Part shown: one piece after another, positions 24,721 through 32,955 of the stretch
How positions within the stretch are numbered: position 1 is the stretch's first letter
Layout: every line of letters starts with the position of its first letter
NCBI GenBank assembly: GCA_029260795.1
Contig: JAJDCO010000105.1
Location: forward strand, 62,001 to 126,000
Origin: Planctomycetota bacterium
GTDB lineage: Bacteria; Planctomycetota; OFTM77
DNA length: 64,000 nucleotides
Direction: 5' to 3'
Position numbers and translations under genes: made by a program
Notes under the pieces: generated by a model
The model's database searches: none
Told to the model about the DNA's origin: nothing
The model's input: only the letters and a program-made list of their open reading frames with translations

Positions 24721-27060
24721 ATGAGTCGCAACGAGCTGCAATCGGTTCGTGCTCGGCATCATCTGTCGAGCGTCTGGTGGGCCGTCTTGGCCCTGATTCC
24801 GTTTCTGGCGAGCTGTGGTGGCGGTGGCGGTGGCGGTGGTGGCGCGGCCGGCTCGGTGAGCCCGGGCAGCTTGGACACCACGATCACGCAGGCGCCCGCT
24901 GAGAGGACGACGGCGTCGGTCGCGATGGTCACGTTTCAGACCAGCGGTCCGGCGGCGCACGTCGAAGGCCGGCTGAACGGCGTCAGTTGGGAAACGATTC
25001 AGAGCCCGTGGACCTCGCCCTCTCTGGACGATGGCGAGCACGTTCTCGAGGTTCGGGCGGTGAGTGGGAGCGGTGAGGCCGATGAGACTCCTGCCTTGGC
25101 TCGCTGGACCGTGGACACCAAGGGTCCTCGGATTCTCATGAGCTATCCCGGCAGCAAGGCCTTCACGACCGCCGACTCGACGGCCCTCTTCGGGAAGACC
25201 GAGGACTCGGGCAGCATCGAGAGCTTGCTCATCGACGGTGTCGATGCCAGCAGCTCCGACGGGCTGGCCAACTGGAACTTCCGCTCGAGCCTGATTTCGG
25301 GGGACAACTCGATTCAGATCGAGGCCATCGATGACCTCGGAAACCGGTCGTCCCGGACGGTCAAGATCCGCAACGACGAGCTGATGTACTTTCCGAGTGC
25401 CGTCAGCATCGACAAGCGGCGGTCGCAAGCCATCGTCGCCGCGCAAGGTCCCGACTCGTTCCTCGGTATTCTTTTCGGGGTCGACTTGGCGACGGGCGAG
25501 ACGAAAGAAATCTCGGGACCGACGCGTGGCGCAGGGCCTTCGTTCGGTTCGATTCACGATGTCTTCGTCTCCGACAACAGTGATCGCGTCTTCGTCTCCG
25601 ATCAGTCGATGCCGGCCATCTTCGAAGTGAATCTCATCACGGGAGATCGTAAGGAGCTCTCCGGGCCCAACCGCGGCTCAGGAGAGACGCTCATTCAGCC
25701 GGCCGAGATCGTTCATGATCCGTTTGGAGGTGTGATCTATGCGGTCGAGCCGAACTGGGGCCGCGTGCTTCGCATCGACGCTGCGAGCGGGGACCGGTCA
25801 GTGTTCTTCACGACCGACGCACCGACGGCCGTCGCCTTCGAGTGGGACAACCGGCACCTCTTCGTCTACGACCAGTTCAAGAACGACATCTTCTGGGTTG
25901 ATTCGAGCAGCGGTCAGAGCGGGGTTCAGGTCGATGGCGACGATGCATCAGGACCCAAGATCGGCAACTTGGATTCGATGACCTGGGCCTCCCTTCGGAG
26001 GCGCTTTCTCTACGTGACTGACCGTGATACGGGTCGGATCCTCGGAATCGACCTGGACGGCGGTCGTTTTACCATTGCCGAGGTCGGTGACGAGAAGGGC
26101 CCGCTCAGCTTTCCGCGCGGCCTCACCTATAGCCAGGACTACATCCTGGTTTGTGATCAACACCTCCAGGAGCTGGTCAAGATCCTGCCCGGGGGTGTGG
26201 AACGAACGACGCTCACGAGCACCTCGGTCGGAGACGGTGAGCCTCTGGGAGACGCTTGGAAGCTGGCGCGGAAAAAGGGCGGGACGCTGCTGTCCCTGGG
26301 CCGTGGGACGTCGCCCCTCCACACCGTGAGCACCGCGACCGCGCAGCGAGCCTCGGCGCCCGATTGGAAGGGCGTCCAGCCAAGCTCTCTCCAGGATATC
26401 GCGACCTCGGCCAGCGGCCGGACTTTCGTCCTCGATGGGTTCGGTGGGACACAGCTACTCGAGGTCGACCTCGGTACGGGTGAGGCGACCCTCGTTTCAG
26501 GCTCGGGCCGGGGCCAGGGAGGCGCCTTGATAACTCCGACCTATTTCGAGGTCTCCTCGAATGGCGAGACGGCATGGGTCTGGGATGCCGGGTACGGGAA
26601 CATCCTCGAGGTCGACCTCGCCACCGGAAATCGCCAGTTGTTCACGGGCAGCGGTCCGATCATCGGAGTCGCGGGAGCGACCGCTCTGGACGAGGCCGGT
26701 GGCCGCCTGTTCGTCAGCGACGACAAGGCAAAGCCCCAGGTCTACGCCATCGATCTATCGACCGGGGACCGGACTCTTGTGCCGGGAGGGCCGGGGAGCC
26801 GCCGTATCGCCGGCATGGCGTGGGACGCGGTCGCCGGGCGCTTGCTCGCCGTGAGCTCCGCGATGACCGCGATCGATGTCTCGACGGGCTCACGCACGGA
26901 GATCTCGGGCCCCAATCGCGGCCAGGGGCTCGCGATCACGACCGCCACCGACGTGATCTACGAGGCCGACCGACAGCGTTGCTATGTGTCGTCTTTGTAT
27001 GCGAGTGCCATCTTGATCATCGATCTCCAAAGCGGGGATCGTGCGATCTTCTCGAAGTAG
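24721..27060 (+). CDS. Poly-Gly lipoprotein with Ig-like module and beta-propeller
   Basis: A 779-aa lipoprotein. The signal peptide ends at the lipobox Leu-Ala-Ser-Cys (Cys near residue 37), followed by nine glycines that serve as a flexible tether. Residues about 60-220 hold two beta-sandwich modules ('YPGSKAFTTADSTALFGKTEDS' region). The rest is about ten propeller units with the consensus 'D..TG.R..ISGP.RG.G........D' and 'LFVSD', for example near 25490, 25650, 26480, 26620, 26760 and 26890. It is a probable surface adhesin or sensor; no enzymatic motif is seen. ATG 24721 follows CTGGAGATC. Confidence 0.78.
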   Translation: MSRNELQSVRARHHLSSVWWAVLALIPFLASCGGGGGGGGGAAGSVSPGSLDTTITQAPAERTTASVAMVTFQTSGPAAHVEGRLNGVSWETIQSPWTSPSLDDGEHVLEVRAVSGSGEADETPALARWTVDTKGPRILMSYPGSKAFTTADSTALFGKTEDSGSIESLLIDGVDASSSDGLANWNFRSSLISGDNSIQIEAIDDLGNRSSRTVKIRNDELMYFPSAVSIDKRRSQAIVAAQGPDSFLGILFGVDLATGETKEISGPTRGAGPSFGSIHDVFVSDNSDRVFVSDQSMPAIFEVNLITGDRKELSGPNRGSGETLIQPAEIVHDPFGGVIYAVEPNWGRVLRIDAASGDRSVFFTTDAPTAVAFEWDNRHLFVYDQFKNDIFWVDSSSGQSGVQVDGDDASGPKIGNLDSMTWASLRRRFLYVTDRDTGRILGIDLDGGRFTIAEVGDEKGPLSFPRGLTYSQDYILVCDQHLQELVKILPGGVERTTLTSTSVGDGEPLGDAWKLARKKGGTLLSLGRGTSPLHTVSTATAQRASAPDWKGVQPSSLQDIATSASGRTFVLDGFGGTQLLEVDLGTGEATLVSGSGRGQGGALITPTYFEVSSNGETAWVWDAGYGNILEVDLATGNRQLFTGSGPIIGVAGATALDEAGGRLFVSDDKAKPQVYAIDLSTGDRTLVPGGPGSRRIAGMAWDAVAGRLLAVSSAMTAIDVSTGSRTEISGPNRGQGLAITTATDVIYEADRQRCYVSSLYASAILIIDLQSGDRAIFSK

Positions 27061-27101
27061 ACCGATCTCCAGGTCGGTTGGGAAGGGAGGGCCGAGGGGA
27101 T

Positions 27102-27347
27102 TGGCAGAGAGTCACGCTCGGTGCGTTGGATTCGGGAGAAGCCCTGGCCTTCGATCTGTTGGACATGGACGAGGCGCTCGAGAAGCTGACGGCTGTCGGC
27201 GAACGAGGTGCGAAGATCGTCAAGCTTCGGTTCTTCGGAGGGCTCGAGTTCCCAGAGATCGCGGAGCTCTTGGAAGTCTCACTCTCGACCATCAAGCGAG
27301 AGTGGCGCTTTGCACGGGCCTGGCTCGCCGCACGGATTGGAGAGTGA
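27102..27347 (+). pseudogene. 3' fragment of an ECF sigma factor gene
   Basis: The frame ending at TGA 27345-27347 encodes 'LLDMDEALEKLTAVGERGAKIVKLRFFGGLEFPEIAELLE' and 'VSLSTIKREWRFARAWL' (shown in two pieces). This is the sigma region 4 helix-turn-helix of the ECF group common in planctomycetes (TIGR02999-like; 'DEALERLA.....R...VELRFFGGLS...A..LGVS..TVKREW..ARAWL'). Region 2 (-10 recognition and core binding) is missing. The frame upstream merges into the antisense-like reading of the lipoprotein gene with no start codon or ribosome site. It cannot encode a working sigma factor and is most likely a deletion remnant. An N-terminally truncated protein with an unseen start is less likely. 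Confidence 0.75.
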
Positions 27348-27383
27348 GACCTAACCAAGCAGGCTGGGAAGCTGGCGATCGCC

Positions 27384-28487
27384 TCAACGAGATCCCAGCA
27401 GGAATCGACCGGAGTCGACCGAGAGGAGCTCGGCGGCTTCGGGTGAGAGCGACTGGAGGCCCGTCAGCAGGAAGCGATTGCTTCCGACACCCGTAAGCGC
27501 CTTCGCCGTCTCGAGCGACATCGACTCCAGACCGCGCAAATCGATCACGTGACAGGGTGCCGCCGCAAGCGCGTGCGCCAGCTCGGGTGTGAGAGACACC
27601 AGCCCCTGCAGGTCGAGGAACTTGATACGCCAGTCTGCGAGGAAGGGGACGGCCTCCGCCGTGATCTCGCGCACGCCGAGCAGCGACAGCTTGGGACGAT
27701 CGAAGCCGGCGATCGCGCGGGCCCGGTCGGCATCGATGACCGCCAAGCCGTTGAGCGAGAGCTCCCACGTCGCTCCCCGCATCAAGACGGAGACGACCTC
27801 GGCCGAGGGCTTACGGAGCCCGTCCAGAGCCAGCTCGGTCTCGAGGCGGAACGTTCCCCTGGTGGCGAGGGCCTGTGCGGCTTCCAGGTCGAGTCGCTCG
27901 ACGGCGCACAGGTAGAGGTCGCCATGAGGATTCCAGGTCACGAGCTTTCTGGCCTCGATTCCCGAGAGGGTCTTCAAACCGTTCAGGTAGAGCTTGGAGG
28001 CCGAGAACGAAGCCACGGCGCTCCAAGCCGCCGGCTGGATCGTGCGCACGTCCGGAAGGAACAGGCGACTCCCGTCCCACTCTCGGATCAAGTCGGCGGT
28101 TCGTGCGTCGAGGTGCTCGAGCCCGTTCAAGAACAGGGCGCGCTCCGGGGCGTTCTGGGACGCATAGCGTGCGCGGTAGAGCTCGAGGGACTGCGTCTCG
28201 GGTAGGCCGGTGCGCGCCTCCCAGGAGAGCTCGAGCTGCGCATTCGAGTAGGCGACCAGCTCGTCGACGGTCCGCAACTCGGGGTCGGTCGAGTGATTCT
28301 CCTCTGGGACGACACTCTCGGTGACCGGCGTCGGAGCGGGCTCCGGGCGCACCGGAGTCTCACGGCAAGCGCTTCCGATCGTTCCGCAGAGCATCCCGAT
28401 TGCCAGCGTCGTTCGCGTCATCCTCTCGGACGATGGTTCGTACCCGCTAGCCGCGTTCGATTGAGTCTTGGTGGCGAACGTGCTCAT
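27384..28487 (-). CDS. LRR-like repeat lipoprotein
   Basis: A 367-aa protein. A polar N-terminus of about 22 residues precedes a hydrophobic segment ending in a lipobox-like Gly-Ser-Ala-Cys (about residues 38-41), then a Pro/Glu linker. From about residue 110 to the end it is built of repeats of roughly 23 residues with consensus 'L.L.GL..L....A..L..W', for example LYLNGLKTLSGIEARKLVTW and LDLQGLVSLTPELAHALAA. These are leucine-rich-repeat-like. ATG 28487 overlaps the stop of the ThuA gene as ATGA and has GGAG six bases upstream, so it is the last gene of the CHAT-ThuA operon and is translationally coupled. Confidence 0.78.
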   Translation of the reverse strand: MSTFATKTQSNAASGYEPSSERMTRTTLAIGMLCGTIGSACRETPVRPEPAPTPVTESVVPEENHSTDPELRTVDELVAYSNAQLELSWEARTGLPETQSLELYRARYASQNAPERALFLNGLEHLDARTADLIREWDGSRLFLPDVRTIQPAAWSAVASFSASKLYLNGLKTLSGIEARKLVTWNPHGDLYLCAVERLDLEAAQALATRGTFRLETELALDGLRKPSAEVVSVLMRGATWELSLNGLAVIDADRARAIAGFDRPKLSLLGVREITAEAVPFLADWRIKFLDLQGLVSLTPELAHALAAAPCHVIDLRGLESMSLETAKALTGVGSNRFLLTGLQSLSPEAAELLSVDSGRFLLGSR

Positions 28488-31400
28488 CGTGACTCCAACC
28501 TGTGAATCGTCAAGAAGAGATCGCCATCGAAGTCCGAGCCCTGCGCGTCCTTCAGCTCATAGTGCATCTTCATCTGCATCACGGGAGCCCGAGCCGGAAA
28601 GCGCAGGTGAACGGTACGCGCATCGTCGGACAGTGAGACGCGCTCGAGCGGAACCGGGTCGTGACCTTCGACGTCGGGCCGCTCGAGCGACCAGTGCTTG
28701 GACCCGTAGCTGCCAGAGTAGCGATAGCCCCAGCGCTCGATGTCGTAGCGGCTCGCCTCGACGGCAGACTCGGCATCGAGTGGCTCGCTGAACGTGATCG
28801 ACAGGCCGTCCTCGGTCGCGGCGAACGCCACCGGAAGATGCAGAGGCTTCCCCGTGTATCGCACGCGCTGCAAGCAGCCATCCTTCGCGGCGGCCGTCTG
28901 CCAACCCTCGAGCCCGACCACGTACAGGTGCCCGTCCTGGGAGCGAAACCGTCCGCGGGCGGCGCCGGATTCGAACTCGACCGGAATCCGAATCGCCGCT
29001 CCCTGGACAGTGTCGCCCACCGTCTGCCGCAGGACCAGGTTGACCGTGCATTGTCCGTACGACAGGTGGAGGAGCTCCCCGCCGAGGTCTCCCCAGCTCT
29101 TCTCCGGCACCCAGGCCTGGCTGCCGGCCGAGTTGTCGAGGTCTCGGGGCATCCACATCAGCGGCGGCTCGTAGCGCGGCTCAACTTCCGGGTCGCGCTG
29201 CGCCGGTTGGAATCCGTAGAAGCCGCCGGGCCGCGCGATGTCGAGGCGAGTGACGGGAACCCAGTTCCCTTCGTTGTCGGCGGTCGTGATCACGTCGCCG
29301 GGACCGATGCCCAGGCCGTTCGTGTGGCGATAGCCTGTGGCGACGACGTCGATCCTCGAGCCGTCGGGCGCCACCTTTAAGAGCGCGCCTCCATGCGCCG
29401 TGCTGCGATCCCCGCTCTTGACGAAGTAGAAGTTGCCGGCCGAGTCGCACTCGAGGTTCATCGCATAAGCATGATCGGCGCCGGGCACCTCCAGCAGGTT
29501 GCAGAGGTTCTCGTAGTAGTCCGCCTCGCCGTTGCCGTCCCGATCATGCAGCACCGTGATCTGATCGCGGCCGAGCACGTGAATCTTGCCATCGACCACC
29601 TTCAACCCCAGCGGCTGGTAGAGGCCGGTCGCGAATCGATGCCACTCGAGTCGCTCGAGACCTTCATCGACGCCCTTCACGATCCACACGTCGCCATGCG
29701 CCGAGCAGACGACGACGTCGCCGTTGGGCAAGAAGTCGACGCCGCTGAGGTAGAGCAACGCGCGATACGGGTTGTCGAAAGGAAGCGTCAACGTATCGAC
29801 AGCGAACGCACCTGTCTCGTCACCCCAGCGGCCGCGCGTGATGATCGGCGCCCATCGCCTCGCCTGTGGATCCCGGACTCGGGTCCGCAGATCCGGGATG
29901 TCGGTCGAGGTCAGCAGCGAAGCGGCGAAGCGCGGCAAGTCTTCCGAGGGCCCCGTCCAGATTCGCACTCGAGCTCTTCGCGAGTCTCGAGACGGCGCGA
30001 CGACCAGCGTGACGCGTGAGCCGCGTGCCTCCAAGCGGACCGCGGGATCGTTCGCCGACAGCAGCGTGGCAGTGACCGTGCCGTTCGACTCGATGACCAT
30101 CATCTCCTGTTCGCCGATGCGGCGCCGCATCGGCGAGGAGTCGCCCTCACAGATCAGAGCACGGTGCGAGTGCTGGGAAGGGGCGATGTCCCAAGTCCTC
30201 GAGAAGGACGTGAAGCCGCCGATCGTCTCGGCCCAGGGGGACTCGAGGATCGACGTCCCCTGAACGTCGAGGGAGAGCACGACTCGCTCGCCCAACAAGT
30301 ACAGCCCTTGGTATCGAGCCCAGTCGGTCGGCAGCGGCACGCGTCGATTGGGACGCGGATCTTCGAAGGAGTCGTCTCTCGACCAGCCGGGTTCCTCGCG
30401 CGTGAAGAAGTCGGGGGACGCTCCGATCGAGGGGGCTCGGAGCAACCCGAAGCGTGCCGGGCTGAGCTCCAAGAAGGCGCCCTTCCAGCCGGCACTGCAT
30501 CGAAGCAGAGCCGTATCGAAGAGAACGCCGGCATCGCCCGCCTCGCCGACTCGGATCGCGATGCCGCGGGGCGTGATCGGGAGGCCGCGTGGTCCGCGGA
30601 TGTGGATCGAGTGGCTCAGGAACGAGCCACTGTCCATCCGCTGGTTGCGGTCGTCGATCCAGTCGTCGTCCGACTCGCGCTCCCAAGCGTCCGCCTTGTA
30701 CTGGGGAGCAGGCCGGGGCGTCCAGGCGGGATCGACCCGCGGCGCTCGGTCCAGCGAGTTGCCGAGGGGAGACAGATCCCGATAAGGGTGATCTCCATCG
30801 AATCGCCACAGCCCGATGGTGTGACGGTCGACGGTGAGGGGACCGCGCGGCATGGGCACGGGATCGAAGGCGAGGCTCGAGATCCGCACCTCGTCGATAT
30901 GACCGCGGCAGGGCACGACGCGATAACCCCGCGCCTCCGCCATCCCGAGCATGAGCGGGCCATCGATCGAAACGTGCTCCGGCCGACGCCGAACGTCTTG
31001 CTCTCGGACGAGCTGGCCGCCGACCCAGAGCTTCACCCGATCGCCATCGAAGGTCATGGCCACGTGATGCCAAGATCCGTCAGTGATGACGCGCTCCGAC
31101 ACGATCTCGGATGGCTCGAAGCCCGGCAGGTAGGCGCTGAAGGCACCGCTTCCCGCGTAGGAGTAGATCTCCCAGTGAGTCGCCGACTCCTTGATCTCGT
31201 TCGCGACCAGAACGTTGAAACCGCTCGCGTCGTCGAGCCTCGCCCAGCACTCGACGGTCAGGGGGGGCTGGCGATAGGCAGGCCGGGCCGCCAACACCAA
31301 CGGCTCGGGCTGGGCGTCGAACGCCTGACCGTATCGTCCGTCCTCGATGATCGTGCCGACTCGATCGCTCGGGGGCTCTGGTCGAGGCAGCTGAAGGAGG

Positions 31401-32908
31401 TAGCGACGAGCCGCCCAGGTCGTGCCACGACGGATGAGCGCTGCAGTGCCTTCGCTTCGGATCGACTCAGCCGCATGACCCAGGGCCGTCTGGAAGACGC
31501 GGCCCGGCCCGGACTCGTCCGCCCAGGCCAGCGGCGTCGAGGCGCCTGTCACCTTCGAGTGTGCGGTGACGAGCGGCGTCGCCGGTCGTTCTCCCACCTG
31601 CCGAAAGTAGAGCTCATCGGTGGTGGGCCAGGCCAACAGGCCTTCGGTGATCGCGTGCGGCTCGCCGATCTCGACCGTGAACGGGCCATAGGGATCGTGT
31701 CCGCTGGTCGCATGATCCCAGATGCGCGGCACGATCCGCTGGCGATAGGCCGGCCAGTCGGAGGCCTCGGCGCCGGGGAGCGAGTGATGAAAGGCGCCGT
31801 TGGCGAAATGGACGACGGAGATCCCGCCGCCACGTTCGAGAAGCGCGAGCAATCCCCGCTGCGCGGCTTCACTCAGGCCGGGCCGCTCCCAGTTGCAGTA
31901 GTTGAGCACCAGCACGTCGGTCTCGGCGAGGGCGTCTGTCGCCAGCACCTCGACGCCGGTGAGTGTTTCGATCTGGAATCGCGGGTCCCGCCCCAACACC
32001 TCCTGCAGTGCTTCCGTCGTCGCTCGCCAGTCATGGGCGGGATGATGGTGGCCAGTGAGGATCGCGGCCCGGATGCGGTCGGACTCGCGGTTGCTATCGA
32101 CACCTCCGGCGGGAATCTCTTGGCGCGTCGTCCAGGCGATGGCGTTCAGGAGCAGCTTGCGGAACGAAGGATCGAAGTAGTTCTCGAAGAAGTGGCCACC
32201 CGTGAACCCGAATCCACGCCCTCCCTCCGAACGCTCGACCGCCCAAGCCACGACCTGAGGACCGACGCCCGGGATGTCGGCCGTCAGCACGGGGCGCCAC
32301 CGTGGATCCTCCGGGCGGAATCGAATGTCGTGATAGAACTCGTCCCGCAGGGTGAAAGGCGTCAGGCCGCGCGCGATCGGATGGTCGTGGGGAGACAGCT
32401 CGGCCGTGGCCGTCGTGATCCGCGAGGCCCAGTGACGGGGCGGGGGACCGCTCTCGTAGTCGAAGTGTCCGCCGATCCATTCCAAGAAGCGGTCGCCGGC
32501 CTTCTCTCGAGGAACGAAGGTCGTCCAGTGGATGGCCACCAGGCCGATCCCGCGGCGCATCAGTCGATCGAGTGTTTCGAGCCGCTTGCCGACGAGCAGC
32601 GGATGATCCGCTTCGCGTTGATCAGAGCCGGCCGAGATGACGACGATCGTGCTCGCATTCTCCAGAGTCGAGGGATCCGACGGCCAGCCACCCAGGTGCG
32701 TCTTGACCGAGAGTCGCGGACCGTCGGCCGCCATTCGCAACCCGTGGGCGAGCAGCAGCACGGCCTTCTCGTACTCATGAGTGCCGCGGGGGTGATCATC
32801 GAGCTCGCCCGCGATGAGGACGACTTCGGGAAGCTCTTGAGCAGACACCGTCGCGGTGAGGCACATCAGGCAGAAGGATGCTGCGGCAATGCGGAGAGAG
32901 GCGAGCAT
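28484..32908 (-). CDS. Giant secreted ThuA-ThuA-LamG-beta-propeller protein
   Basis: A 1474-aa exported protein. The signal peptide is MLASLRIAAASFCLMCLTAT. Approximate domains: ThuA-like 1 (25-255; 'VVLIAGELDDHPRGTHEYE' and 'FTGGHFFENYFD'); ThuA-like 2 (280-510; 'AAILTGHHHPAHDWRAT' and 'TALGHAAESI'); a LamG/concanavalin-type domain (535-720; 'LTVECWARLDD', 'DGSWHHVAMTFDGDRVKLWVG'); a beta-rich linker; and a DUF6797/sugar-dehydrogenase-like propeller (about 1080-1400; 'GVDFLPNGDVVVCSAHGDVW', 'LHDRDGNGEADYYENL'). Similar planctomycete/verrucomicrobial proteins act on or bind polysaccharides, but many also carry a cytochrome c domain with CxxCH, and I see none here. ATG 32908 has GGAGA upstream. 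It starts 47 bases after the CHAT gene stop. Confidence 0.85.
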   Translation of the reverse strand: MLASLRIAAASFCLMCLTATVSAQELPEVVLIAGELDDHPRGTHEYEKAVLLLAHGLRMAADGPRLSVKTHLGGWPSDPSTLENASTIVVISAGSDQREADHPLLVGKRLETLDRLMRRGIGLVAIHWTTFVPREKAGDRFLEWIGGHFDYESGPPPRHWASRITTATAELSPHDHPIARGLTPFTLRDEFYHDIRFRPEDPRWRPVLTADIPGVGPQVVAWAVERSEGGRGFGFTGGHFFENYFDPSFRKLLLNAIAWTTRQEIPAGGVDSNRESDRIRAAILTGHHHPAHDWRATTEALQEVLGRDPRFQIETLTGVEVLATDALAETDVLVLNYCNWERPGLSEAAQRGLLALLERGGGISVVHFANGAFHHSLPGAEASDWPAYRQRIVPRIWDHATSGHDPYGPFTVEIGEPHAITEGLLAWPTTDELYFRQVGERPATPLVTAHSKVTGASTPLAWADESGPGRVFQTALGHAAESIRSEGTAALIRRGTTWAARRYLLQLPRPEPPSDRVGTIIEDGRYGQAFDAQPEPLVLAARPAYRQPPLTVECWARLDDASGFNVLVANEIKESATHWEIYSYAGSGAFSAYLPGFEPSEIVSERVITDGSWHHVAMTFDGDRVKLWVGGQLVREQDVRRRPEHVSIDGPLMLGMAEARGYRVVPCRGHIDEVRISSLAFDPVPMPRGPLTVDRHTIGLWRFDGDHPYRDLSPLGNSLDRAPRVDPAWTPRPAPQYKADAWERESDDDWIDDRNQRMDSGSFLSHSIHIRGPRGLPITPRGIAIRVGEAGDAGVLFDTALLRCSAGWKGAFLELSPARFGLLRAPSIGASPDFFTREEPGWSRDDSFEDPRPNRRVPLPTDWARYQGLYLLGERVVLSLDVQGTSILESPWAETIGGFTSFSRTWDIAPSQHSHRALICEGDSSPMRRRIGEQEMMVIESNGTVTATLLSANDPAVRLEARGSRVTLVVAPSRDSRRARVRIWTGPSEDLPRFAASLLTSTDIPDLRTRVRDPQARRWAPIITRGRWGDETGAFAVDTLTLPFDNPYRALLYLSGVDFLPNGDVVVCSAHGDVWIVKGVDEGLERLEWHRFATGLYQPLGLKVVDGKIHVLGRDQITVLHDRDGNGEADYYENLCNLLEVPGADHAYAMNLECDSAGNFYFVKSGDRSTAHGGALLKVAPDGSRIDVVATGYRHTNGLGIGPGDVITTADNEGNWVPVTRLDIARPGGFYGFQPAQRDPEVEPRYEPPLMWMPRDLDNSAGSQAWVPEKSWGDLGGELLHLSYGQCTVNLVLRQTVGDTVQGAAIRIPVEFESGAARGRFRSQDGHLYVVGLEGWQTAAAKDGCLQRVRYTGKPLHLPVAFAATEDGLSITFSEPLDAESAVEASRYDIERWGYRYSGSYGSKHWSLERPDVEGHDPVPLERVSLSDDARTVHLRFPARAPVMQMKMHYELKDAQGSDFDGDLFLTIHRLESR

Positions 32909-32955
32909 TCGGCAGATCTCCATCGGATTCGGAACTCGGAAACGACGGGTACGGC

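Noticed and set aside
24820..24850. Phase-variable poly-G tract in the lipoprotein gene
   Set aside because: The nine glycines are encoded by mixed GGT/GGC codons, not a homopolymer, so slippage is unlikely.
27102..27347. Functional sigma factor
   Set aside because: Region 2 is absent and no start codon or ribosome site precedes the conserved region 4.
28484..32908. Cytochrome-c-linked dehydrogenase
   Set aside because: The usual CxxCH heme motif of related PVC proteins could not be found in the C-terminal region.
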